From: JBFKAV01 sp041621405
GTDB taxonomy: Bacteria; Pseudomonadota; Alphaproteobacteria; Rhodobacterales; Rhodobacteraceae
Reading direction: 5' to 3'
DNA length: 5,818 nt
NCBI GenBank assembly: GCA_041621405.1
Contig: JBFKAV010000189.1
Span: forward strand, 1-5,818
Under the pieces are notes generated by a model. That model made no database searches. It was not told the DNA's origin and worked only from the letters and a program-made list of their open reading frames with translations. A program made the translations under genes and the position numbers. Of the stretch, positions 1-5,818 are shown in pieces (position 1 is the stretch's first letter; the number at the start of each line of letters is the position of its first letter).

Positions 1-181
1 GCGCGGGGACGCTCGGGCGGGCCCGGGCGCCAAGCCTGAGCCGAGGGCCGGATGGCCCGAAGGCGAGGCAGGGGTCTTGCGCCGAAGCCGCGCAATTGGA
101 TGTGGGCGGCGGTGACGCGGCGTCCGGGGGTGACAAGGGCGTGCCGAGGCGCCACGGTCGGGCGCAGCAGGGAGCCCGCCG

Positions 182-2209
182 ATGAGCCAGTATCCGCACC
201 TGTTCCGGCCGCTCGACCTGGGGCACGTGACGCTGCCCAACCGGGTGCTGATGGGCTCGATGCACACTGGGCTGGAGGAGACCGGCGACTGGAACCGGGT
301 CGCCGCGTTCTACGCCGAGCGGGCGCGGGGCGGGGTGGCGCTGATGGTGACGGGGGGCATGGCGCCGAACCGGGAAGGCGGCGTCTTTCCCGGCGCGGCC
401 GGGCTCTACACGCCCGAGGACATCGCCAACCACCGGATCGTGACGGGGCGGGTGCACGAGGCCGGCGGGCGGATCGCGATGCAGATCCTCCACGCCGGCC
501 GCTATGCCTACGGGGCCGACTGTGTCGCGCCCTCGCCGATCAAGGCGCCGATCTCGCCGTTTCCGCCCAGGGAGCTCGACGAGGCGGGGATCGAGAAGCA
601 GATCGCCGACATCGCGACAGCAGCGGCACGGGCTCGCGAGGCGGGCTACGACGGCGTCGAGGTCATGGGCTCGGAGGGCTATTTCCTGAACCAGTTCCTG
701 GTGGCCCATACCAACAAGCGCAGCGACCTCTGGGGCGGCAACTGCGAGAACCGGATGCGGCTGCCGGTTGAGGTCGTGAAGCGGGTCCGGAAGGCGGCGG
801 GGGCGGACTTCATCCTGATCTACCGGATCAGCCTGATCGACCTCATTCCCGAGGGTTCGACCTGGGACGAGGTGGTGACGCTGGCCAAGGCGATCGAGGC
901 GGCCGGTGCCACGATGCTGAACTCCGGCATCGGCTGGCACGAGGCGCGGGTGCCGACGATCGCCACCAGCGTGCCGCGCCGGGCCTTCACCGGGCTGACC
1001 GGGCGGTTGAGGCCCGAGGTCGGGATCCCGGTGATCACCTCGAACCGGATCAACACGCCCGAGGTGGCCGAGGCGATCCTCGCCGAGGCTCAAGCCGACA
1101 TGGTGAGCATGGCGCGACCGTTCCTCGCGGACGCCGAATTCGTGCGGAAGGCGGCGGAGGGTCGGGCGCACGAGATCGCGCCCTGCATCGCCTGCAACCA
1201 GGCCTGCCTCGACCACACGTTTGCGGGCAAGGTCTCGACCTGCCTGGTCAATCCGCGGGCCTGCCACGAGACCGAACTCGTCTACGCGCCGGCCGCCGAG
1301 CGGAAACGGATTGCAGTGGTCGGCGCCGGGCCGGCGGGGATGATGGCGGCGATCGTGGCCGCCGGGCGCGGGCACGCGGTCACGCTCTTCGAGAAGGCCG
1401 CGGAGATCGGCGGCCAGCTCAACATGGCCCGCGTGATCCCGGGCAAGGAGGAGTTCGACGGGCTCGTCGACTGGTTCGGCGCGATGCTGGCGCAGACCGG
1501 GGTTGAGCTCAGGCTCGGCGCCGAGGCGACGGTCGGCGCGCTCGGCGGCTTCGACGAGGTGGTGGTGGCGACCGGCGTCCTGCCGCGCGACCCCGGGATT
1601 CCGGGCCAGGAGGGGGCGAACGTCATCAGCTATGTCGAGGTGCTGCGGGGCGGTGCCGAGGTCGGGCCGCGGGTCGCGATCGTCGGCGCCGGCGGCATCG
1701 GCTTCGACGTGGCGGAATTCCTGGTGCACGAGGGCACGAGCCCGACCGAGGACCTCGCGCTCTGGAAGCGGGAATGGGGCGTGGGCGATCCGGCCGAGGC
1801 GCCGGGCGGGCTCGCGCCTGCGGGGCCGAAGCCGGAGCCGGCCGCGCGGCAGGTGACGCTTCTGCAGCGCAAGGCCGAGAAGCTCGGGCGGCGCCTGGGC
1901 AAGACCACCGGCTGGATCCACCGGGCGAGCCTGCAGATGAAGGGGGTGCGGACGCTCGGCGGCGTGAATTACGAGCGGATCGGGCCCGAGGGCCTCCATG
2001 TGAGCTTCGGCGAGGCGCGGGAGCGGCCGACGCTGATCGAGGCCGACACGGTGGTGCTCTGCGCCGGCCAGGAGCCGGCGCGGGCGCTGGCGGAGGACCT
2101 TGCACGTGCCGGGATCAAGGCGCACGTGATAGGCGGCGCCGACGTGGCGGCCGAGCTCGACGCCAAGCGGGCCATCGACCAGGCCGCGCGGCTGGCGGCC
2201 TCTCTCTAG
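182..2209 (+). CDS. fadH: NADPH-dependent 2,4-dienoyl-CoA reductase (FadH type)
   Basis: This 675-residue cytosolic flavoenzyme reduces 2,4-dienoyl-CoA to an enoyl-CoA, letting beta-oxidation proceed through unsaturated fatty acids. Residues 1 to about 330 form an old-yellow-enzyme TIM barrel that binds FMN. Tyr167 (in GSEGYF) and His253 (in GWHE) match the catalytic Tyr and His of the E. coli enzyme. Cys335, Cys338, Cys342 and Cys354 form the CxxCx3Cx11C site for a 4Fe-4S cluster. The C-terminal part has a FAD dinucleotide fold (GAGPAG, 381-386), an NADPH fold (GAGGIG, 502-507), the LGKTTGWIHR segment (572-581) and a CAGQEP motif (627-632). Length and domain order match E. coli FadH, which I recall as highly similar along its whole length. 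GGAG at 171-174, 7 bases before the ATG, supports the start. No beta-oxidation gene lies beside it. Closely related flavoenzymes act on other enones or amines, but the full motif set favours FadH. Confidence 0.95.
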   Translation: MSQYPHLFRPLDLGHVTLPNRVLMGSMHTGLEETGDWNRVAAFYAERARGGVALMVTGGMAPNREGGVFPGAAGLYTPEDIANHRIVTGRVHEAGGRIAMQILHAGRYAYGADCVAPSPIKAPISPFPPRELDEAGIEKQIADIATAAARAREAGYDGVEVMGSEGYFLNQFLVAHTNKRSDLWGGNCENRMRLPVEVVKRVRKAAGADFILIYRISLIDLIPEGSTWDEVVTLAKAIEAAGATMLNSGIGWHEARVPTIATSVPRRAFTGLTGRLRPEVGIPVITSNRINTPEVAEAILAEAQADMVSMARPFLADAEFVRKAAEGRAHEIAPCIACNQACLDHTFAGKVSTCLVNPRACHETELVYAPAAERKRIAVVGAGPAGMMAAIVAAGRGHAVTLFEKAAEIGGQLNMARVIPGKEEFDGLVDWFGAMLAQTGVELRLGAEATVGALGGFDEVVVATGVLPRDPGIPGQEGANVISYVEVLRGGAEVGPRVAIVGAGGIGFDVAEFLVHEGTSPTEDLALWKREWGVGDPAEAPGGLAPAGPKPEPAARQVTLLQRKAEKLGRRLGKTTGWIHRASLQMKGVRTLGGVNYERIGPEGLHVSFGEARERPTLIEADTVVLCAGQEPARALAEDLARAGIKAHVIGGADVAAELDAKRAIDQAARLAASL

Positions 2210-2515
2210 GAGGGCGGCCGTCTGCCTTTGCGGGTCGGCACTGCCACCCGAGCGACATCCGGACCAGGGAAGCGGCGGGCTGGCGCGGCGCGCCGGGCTG
2301 CGTCGCTGCGGGCGCTCCGGGCCGGCGTCGCGGGCACGCCCGGGCGCCGGCGTGCGGTGCGGGACGGTGCGGCGTTAAGGTATTGGTGCGCATAGGCGTT
2401 GCGCCCCCCGCGACGATCTCCGTGAATCCTCAGTATTGTCGGGCGTTCTCCGCAATCCTGCCCGAATTGCCTGCGAAACAGTGAGCTACACCTTGCTGCC
2501 TTGAGGTACCGGATA
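2210..2515. promoter_or_regulatory. Intergenic region between fadH and the LysR gene; probable LysR promoter region
   Basis: No open frame here looks like a gene. The stretch has two parts: by hand count 2211-2370 is about 82% GC, and 2371-2515 about 58% GC. The AT-richer half just upstream of the regulator is the likely place for its promoter and operator. I see an inverted repeat GCGCA-N7-TGCGC at 2388-2404 and weak promoter-like hexamers (TTGCCT at 2467, TATTGT at 2434), none with a convincing partner at proper spacing. The GC-rich half can form a 7-base-pair stem between 2321-2327 and 2345-2351, which extends to 9 pairs with one wobble. It could reduce read-through from fadH, but it has no T-tract. 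The regulatory role is inferred from position and composition. Confidence 0.4.
2503..2506 (+). promoter_or_regulatory. Ribosome binding site deciding the LysR start
   Basis: GAGG lies 9 bases before the ATG at 2516 and is the only good Shine-Dalgarno match nearby. It overlaps the alternative in-frame TTG at 2501, which would add only five residues (MRYRI) and would put the site inside the coding region. This favours the ATG. Confidence 0.7.
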
Positions 2516-3421
2516 ATGGACCGACTGACGGAGATGGAGGCTTTTGCGACGGTGGTGGACCAGGGCGGGTTCACCGACGCCGCGAAGAAGCTCGGGATCT
2601 CGAAATCCGCCGTCTCCAAGCACGTGTCGGCGCTCGAGGCCCGGCTCGGGGCGCGGCTCCTCAACCGCACCACGCGGCGGGTGAGCCCGACCGAGATCGG
2701 CCTGGCTTATTACGATCGCGCCCGGCGGGTGCTGAACGATGCAGGGGAGGCGGATGCGCTCGTGACCTCGATGCAGTCGGCCCCCTCGGGGCTCCTGAGG
2801 ATCTCCGTGGCAACCGATTTCGGGGTGAATCTCCTGTCGCCGATCCTCGGTGACTTCCTGCGCGAGTATCCCGAGATCACCGTGAACATGGTCCTGAACA
2901 ACCGCTACGTGGAGCTGATCTCCGAGGGCTTCGACATGGCGATCCGGGTCGGCGACCTGGAGGACTCGAGCCTGCGCGCGCGCAAGCTGACCGAGACCAC
3001 CAAGCGGCTGATCGCCGCGCCGGTCTACTTCGAGAAGTACGGGCGGCCGCAGCGGATCGACGACCTCAACGACCACAAGCTCCTGCATTACGCCAACAAC
3101 GCCGCCTCGGCGGTCTGGAAGCTGACCGCGCCTTCGGGCGAGAAGCGGCAGGTGCGGACCGCGGGCTGGCTCACCGTGAACGACGGGCAATCGCTTCTGA
3201 ATGCCGCGATCTCGGGGCTCGGGATCGCCTACCTGCCGAGCTTCCTCTACGCCGACGCATTGAAGGCGCGGCTGGTGGAGGACGCGATGCCGGAACTGCC
3301 GGTCGAGGTGCAGGGGATCTACGCCGTCTATCCGCCGGGGCGCTTCACCCAGCCCAAGGTGCGGGCCTTCATCGACTTCTTGGTCAGCCGCTTCGCCGAA
3401 AAGGGGCCTGACGGCTGGTAG
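2516..3421 (+). CDS. LysR-family transcriptional regulator (CrgA-like group)
   Basis: This 301-residue protein is a DNA-binding transcription factor of typical LysR length. Residues 1-60 form the winged helix-turn-helix: the MDRLTEMEAF opening, the GGFTDAAKKLGISKSAVSKHV helices (about 17-37) and the ARLLNRTTRRVSPTEIG wing (46-62). Residues about 93-293 form the periplasmic-binding-protein-like effector domain, beginning LLRISVATDFG and including the EGFDMAIRVGDLEDSSL stretch typical of the subgroup often annotated CrgA-like. Effector and targets cannot be read from sequence. It lies downstream of fadH in the same direction, not divergent from it as in the classic LysR layout, so control of fadH is possible but unsupported. 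It ends convergently with the minus-strand cluster. The start follows from GAGG 9 bases upstream and the standard N-terminus of the family. Confidence 0.94.
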   Translation: MDRLTEMEAFATVVDQGGFTDAAKKLGISKSAVSKHVSALEARLGARLLNRTTRRVSPTEIGLAYYDRARRVLNDAGEADALVTSMQSAPSGLLRISVATDFGVNLLSPILGDFLREYPEITVNMVLNNRYVELISEGFDMAIRVGDLEDSSLRARKLTETTKRLIAAPVYFEKYGRPQRIDDLNDHKLLHYANNAASAVWKLTAPSGEKRQVRTAGWLTVNDGQSLLNAAISGLGIAYLPSFLYADALKARLVEDAMPELPVEVQGIYAVYPPGRFTQPKVRAFIDFLVSRFAEKGPDGW

Positions 3422-3463
3422 CGCCGGGGAAGGCTGGCGGCGCGCAAGTGTCGGGCGCGGGAT

Positions 3464-3499
3464 CGGGGGGCTGTCTGCCCCCCGTCGCCGTTCGGCGAC
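3464..3499. terminator. Tandem hairpins between convergent genes; candidate bidirectional terminator
   Basis: The first hairpin pairs CGGGGGGC (3464-3471) with GCCCCCCG (3477-3484) around a TGTCT loop, an uninterrupted 8-base-pair stem. The second, sharing G3484, pairs GTCGCC (3484-3489) with GGCGAC (3494-3499) around GTTC. They begin 43 bases after the LysR stop and lie about 69 bases beyond the OmpA-family stop on the other strand, so they could end both transcripts. A classical T-tract is missing on both strands; only ATATTT follows, 11 bases after the second stem. Termination is inferred from position and stem strength. Confidence 0.55.
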
Positions 3500-3530
3500 T
3501 CCCCCCGAGGATATTTCGATCAGGGTGAAG
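3464..3530. repeat. Putative dispersed extragenic palindromic element with GAGGATATTT box
   Basis: The tandem hairpins are followed by CCCCCCGAGGATATTT (3501-3516) and a CGATCAGGGTGAAG tail (3517-3530). The whole resembles a recurrent intergenic module I recall from Rhodobacteraceae genomes: GC hairpins, then a GAGGATATTT or GGAGTATTT box, then a tail ending near GATGAAG. There is only one copy in this window, so its repeat status rests on memory. TCGGGGGG (3463-3470) can also pair perfectly with CCCCCCGA (3501-3508), giving a second fold that excludes the first hairpin. Confidence 0.45.
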
Positions 3531-3567
3531 CAGGCTTGGGGAAGGCCCCGGGGCCGGCCGTGCGGGG

Positions 3568-4542
3568 CTATTCGATGGACGTCAGCACCACCTCGACGCG
3601 GCGGTTGGAGCTGCGGCCCTCGTCGGTGAGGTTCGAGGCGAGCGGCATCAGGTAGCCGACGCCGTCGGCCTCGACCTGGGCGGCGGGCACGCCGGCCTCG
3701 ATCAGCCGCTGCATCACAGAGCGGGCGCGGGCGCGGGAGAGCGCGATGTTGGCGGTGAGGCTGCCTGCGGCGTCGGTATGGCCGACGAGCGTGATGCGAC
3801 GCCGAGGATGGGTTGCCAGGTAGTCGGCGAGCGAGTCGAGGGAGGCGAAATCGCCCTCGGCGAGGCGCGACGAGCCTGTTTCGAAGCTGAGATCCTCGAG
3901 CACGGCCCGGCCGGCGTCTTCGAGCAGCTGGGCAAGGCCGGCGGCGAGGCGCGGCGCCGCGGGGGCGGCGGCCGTATCGGGTGCGGGGAGCTCTTCGGGG
4001 GTCTTCGAGATCAGGTCGGCGCCGAGCTCAGCCGGGCGCGGCGGGCCGACCCGGGCGACCTGGACGTAGCCGGTGGCGCTGGTGCGGCTGACGAGAAGCG
4101 TGACGTAGTCCGCCGCGGCGCCGGCGCGGCTGGCGGCGAGGAAGCGGAAATCGGCGAGATCGACATGCATCTCGGGTTCGGGCAGGACCTCGGTCTCGTA
4201 GCGGAAATCGAAGCCGCCGCAGCCCTGGCCCTCGCATTCGAAGAGCACCGCGTAGCCCTGTTCGGTAAGCTGGTCGCGCAGCGGCGCCATGAGCTGCAGC
4301 GTGGTGGAGCCGCTTGGCACCTGCCAGGCCTCGAGGCTGACATGGCCCTCGGCGGAGAGCGTCTGGAGCCCGGCCTCCGACCAGGGCGCAGTGGGCACGG
4401 CGTAGCTGCCGAAGGCCTCGATCCGGGCCGCGGCGCGAGCGGCCGCGGCCGGCAGCTCCAGCGTGGCGGCTCCGGACGGCGCTGCCGGGGAAGCCTGCGC
4501 GGCGAGCGCCGCGGAAAGCGCAAGGGTGGGGAGGGCACGCAT
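3568..4542 (-). CDS. Exported OmpA-family protein with a DUF4892-like N-terminal region
   Basis: This 324-residue envelope protein probably contacts peptidoglycan. Residues 1-17 to 1-20 form a signal peptide (one Arg, then a Leu/Ala-rich core) with likely cleavage after AQA17 or SPA20. There is no lipobox Cys, so it is probably not a lipoprotein. Residues about 45-168 form a distinct domain with a Cys103-x4-Cys108 pair followed by GGFDF, suited to a periplasmic disulfide. It resembles the DUF4892 type as I remember it. An Ala/Pro linker (about 183-200) leads to the OmpA C-terminal domain (about 212-322), with GHTDAAG, Asn265 and NRRVEV. Asp257 and Arg272 match the pair that holds diaminopimelate in OmpA. 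There is no beta-barrel region. Its ATG shares one base with the preceding stop (TGATG) and has no clear Shine-Dalgarno site, suggesting translational coupling. It is the last gene of the cluster. Confidence 0.93.
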   Translation of the reverse strand: MRALPTLALSAALAAQASPAAPSGAATLELPAAAARAAARIEAFGSYAVPTAPWSEAGLQTLSAEGHVSLEAWQVPSGSTTLQLMAPLRDQLTEQGYAVLFECEGQGCGGFDFRYETEVLPEPEMHVDLADFRFLAASRAGAAADYVTLLVSRTSATGYVQVARVGPPRPAELGADLISKTPEELPAPDTAAAPAAPRLAAGLAQLLEDAGRAVLEDLSFETGSSRLAEGDFASLDSLADYLATHPRRRITLVGHTDAAGSLTANIALSRARARSVMQRLIEAGVPAAQVEADGVGYLMPLASNLTDEGRSSNRRVEVVLTSIE

Positions 4543-5138
4543 CAGCGGTTCATTCCATGGTATTCGGGGTTGGGGCGCATCTCGGTCGCCGAGGCGACGC
4601 GGTTGGTCATGTTGAAGAAGCCGGCCACGGCGGCGATGTCCCAGATCTCGCGGTCGGTGAAGCCGGCGTCGCGCAGGGCCTGGCGGTCGGCCTCCTCGAC
4701 GCGGGCGGAGGCCTCGGTGAGCCTCTCGGCGAAGCCGAGCATCGCCCGCTGACGGGGCGTCAGCTCGGCCGTGCGCCAGTTCATCACCAGGTGCTCGCCG
4801 AGCTCGGGCCGGCCGGAAAGCGCCCGCACCGCCGCGCCGTGGGCCACGAGGCAGTAGAAGCAGCGGTTCAGCGCGGAGACCACCACGGCGATCATCTCGC
4901 GTTCGAGCTTGGAAAGGCCCGAGTCGCCGAGCATGAGCTCGTTGTACATCCCGGTGAAGGCGTCGAGCTTGGCGATGTCGAAGGCGTAGGCCCGGAGCAC
5001 GTTCGGCACCAGCCCGAGCTTCTCAGTGCAAAGGTCGAAATAGGCCTGCGTCTCGCCTGGCAGGGGCGAGACCATCGGCAGGTCGAGTGCCGTGGGTACG
5101 GGTTCGGTCAACTGCTCCAGCCTTCTTCGCGGGCTCAC
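4542..5138 (-). CDS. AhpD-like peroxidase-related protein (carboxymuconolactone decarboxylase fold)
   Basis: This protein of up to 198 residues is a small all-helical member of the AhpD/carboxymuconolactone decarboxylase superfamily, of the group annotated as peroxidase-related enzymes. Glu81-x11-Cys93-x2-Cys96-x3-His100 reproduces the AhpD active-site pattern, in which the Cys pair is redox-active and Glu and His assist proton transfer. The rest (VPNVLRAYAF near 44-53, LSKLEREMIAVVVS near 75-88, TPRQRAMLGFAERLTEAS near 127-144, FFNMTNRVAS near 174-183) fits this family. Substrate and electron donor are unknown; a thiol-dependent peroxide-removing role is inferred. The GTG at 5138 is used because it overlaps the upstream stop by four bases (GTGA), but no good ribosome site precedes it. 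A TTG at 5111 has AGAAGG 9 bases upstream and gives an N-terminus (MTEPVPTALDLP) closer to what I recall for relatives. The OmpA-family gene follows directly. Confidence 0.92.
   Translation of the reverse strand: MSPRRRLEQLTEPVPTALDLPMVSPLPGETQAYFDLCTEKLGLVPNVLRAYAFDIAKLDAFTGMYNELMLGDSGLSKLEREMIAVVVSALNRCFYCLVAHGAAVRALSGRPELGEHLVMNWRTAELTPRQRAMLGFAERLTEASARVEEADRQALRDAGFTDREIWDIAAVAGFFNMTNRVASATEMRPNPEYHGMNR
5121..5126 (-). promoter_or_regulatory. Possible ribosome binding site for an alternative TTG start of the AhpD-like gene
   Basis: AGAAGG, read on the minus strand, ends 9 bases before a TTG at 5111. A second purine stretch, GGAG at 5118-5115, sits only 3 bases from the same TTG. If used, they would shorten the protein by nine residues, removing an Arg-rich leader (SPRRRLEQ). 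The competing GTG at 5138 has no comparable site but would be reached by a ribosome finishing the upstream gene. Confidence 0.4.
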
Positions 5139-5818
5139 TTCACGCGGTAGTGATAGTGTCCCACAACATCCATCCCGAGGGAAGCGTAGAGCGCGCGGGC
5201 GGCGGCGTTTCGCTCAAGCACGACGCAAGAAAACACAGTCGCTCCAACATCTTGCGCCCAACTGGCTGAGGCCCGCAGGATGTTGCGGGCGGTGCCCTTG
5301 CCACGCAGGTGCGGGCGGACCTCGATGGCGTGGATCATGGCGCAGTTCCCGTGCACCGCGACGAAGGCGGCGCCCGCCGGGGTGTCGTCGGTGCGGCCGA
5401 GAACGGCGCATTTCGGGCCCGCCGCGCGGTCCATCACGGCGAGCCGGCCGGGGCCGATGCCGGCTTCGGCCCAGACCTCCTCGGCGGCCGCGAGGCGGGG
5501 CCAGTGCGGGAAGGCCGAGACCGGCGGCACCGGCCCGGCGATGCGGGCCACGGGCGCGCCGTAGGCGACGACGGGGTCGACGATCTCGTAGCCCTGGGTC
5601 GCGAGCAACGCGTCCAGTGCTTCGTCGCCATCGCGGATCATCGCCAGCGCCGCCTGGCCGAGGGCTTCCTGCTCGGCCTCCATCAGCGCGATCTCGGCCG
5701 GGGTGACGTAGCCAAGGGCGGTGGCCGCGCTGACGCGCTTTCCGCCGCCCCGGCCCTCGCGCAGGGTCCAGGGACCCTTGCGGAAGCTCCGGGCCGGGGG
5801 CCAGGTGGCCTCGAACGC
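5135..5818 (-). CDS. GNAT-family N-acetyltransferase, 5' end beyond the window
   Basis: The visible 227 residues belong to a GCN5-related acetyltransferase, which moves an acetyl group from acetyl-CoA to an amine; the substrate is unknown. The signature is in the C-terminal third. IEVRPHLRGKGTA holds the acetyl-CoA pyrophosphate loop (R-x-x-G-x-A, visible residues 172-177), and LERNAAARALYASLGM is the following helix with the usual Asn and Tyr (204 and 211). The first ATG in the visible frame is at 5683, but translating from there to the edge gives 45 more codons without a stop. These read as protein with family-like content (ATWPPARSF, LREGRGGGKRVSAATA), so 5683 is not the real start. I expect roughly ten more residues outside the window. 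The stop overlaps the next gene's GTG. Codon use becomes atypical between about 5211 and 5270. This is the first gene of the cluster seen here. Confidence 0.9.
   Translation of the reverse strand, partial: AFEATWPPARSFRKGPWTLREGRGGGKRVSAATALGYVTPAEIALMEAEQEALGQAALAMIRDGDEALDALLATQGYEIVDPVVAYGAPVARIAGPVPPVSAFPHWPRLAAAEEVWAEAGIGPGRLAVMDRAAGPKCAVLGRTDDTPAGAAFVAVHGNCAMIHAIEVRPHLRGKGTARNILRASASWAQDVGATVFSCVVLERNAAARALYASLGMDVVGHYHYRVK

Noticed and set aside
45..58. Short inverted repeat GGGCC-GGAT-GGCCC upstream of fadH
   Set aside because: Five base pairs in very GC-rich DNA is expected by chance, and nothing else around it suggests an operator.
52..771. Long plus-strand open frame overlapping the start of fadH
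   Set aside because: It is an out-of-frame shadow of fadH; its product is Arg/Gly/Ala-rich with no recognisable domain, as expected in GC-rich coding DNA.
21..2348. Shared 11-mer GCCCGGGCGCC at 21-31 and 2338-2348
   Set aside because: The match does not extend and is made only of G and C, so chance is the simplest explanation.
1774..2484. Plus-strand open frame covering the 3' end of fadH and most of the following gap
   Set aside because: The first two thirds are fadH in another frame; the part beyond the fadH stop is low-complexity and has no start or ribosome site of its own.
2486..3190. Minus-strand open frame of 234 codons antisense to the LysR gene
   Set aside because: The opposite strand encodes an unmistakable LysR protein; the antisense product has no known motif.
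3544..3568. Palindrome GGCCCCGGGGCC (3544-3555) and a possible 6-base-pair stem (3545-3550 with 3563-3568) at the end of the OmpA-family gene
   Set aside because: The stem overlaps the stop codon, has a 12-base GC loop and no T-tract; in DNA this GC-rich it may be chance, and the tandem hairpins nearby are a better terminator.
3778..4752. Plus-strand open frame of 324 codons antisense to the OmpA-family gene
   Set aside because: It is mirrored by the OmpA and AhpD-like genes, which have clear motifs; the product is Gly/Arg/Glu-rich antisense translation.
4557..5150. Plus-strand open frame of 197 codons antisense to the AhpD-like gene
   Set aside because: The minus strand carries the intact E-x11-CxxC-x3-H motif; this frame is its shadow.
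5683..5683. ATG at 5683 as the start of the GNAT gene
   Set aside because: The frame stays open for 45 more codons to the window edge with family-like protein sequence, so this Met is internal.

Overview
The window is a GC-rich (roughly 70% or more) stretch of bacterial chromosome with five protein genes and no RNA genes, CRISPR array, insertion sequence or phage gene. Base composition, the strong preference for G or C at third codon positions, the protein types and a hairpin-plus-GAGGATATTT intergenic element suggest an alphaproteobacterium of the Rhodobacteraceae type. That placement rests on pattern memory, not on a search.

Plus strand, left half: positions 1-181 hold no gene I can support. 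A complete fadH-type 2,4-dienoyl-CoA reductase (182-2209) removes double bonds during beta-oxidation of unsaturated fatty acids. A 306-base gap follows, whose base composition changes sharply near 2371. Then comes a complete LysR-family regulator (ATG at 2516, stop at 3421), in the same direction as fadH.

Convergence point (3422-3567): the LysR gene and the minus-strand cluster end facing each other. Between them lies a compact element of two strong adjacent hairpins, with a second C-tract that can replace one arm of the first hairpin, followed by GAGGATATTT. It is the best terminator candidate here and probably a copy of a dispersed repeat.

Minus strand, right half: three genes are packed head to tail and read right to left. 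They are a GNAT acetyltransferase whose 5' end lies beyond the right edge (5818 to 5135), an AhpD-like peroxidase-related protein (to 4542), and an exported OmpA-family protein with an unusual N-terminal half (4542 to 3568). The junctions overlap by 4 bases (GTGA) and 1 base (TGATG), so the three are very likely one translationally coupled operon, although no shared pathway is evident.

The window is mostly ordinary core-type chromosome. I found no convincing new biological system. The observations most worth a second look are the competing-stem intergenic element, the N-terminal domain of the OmpA protein, and the local codon-use shift at the 3' end of the GNAT gene.
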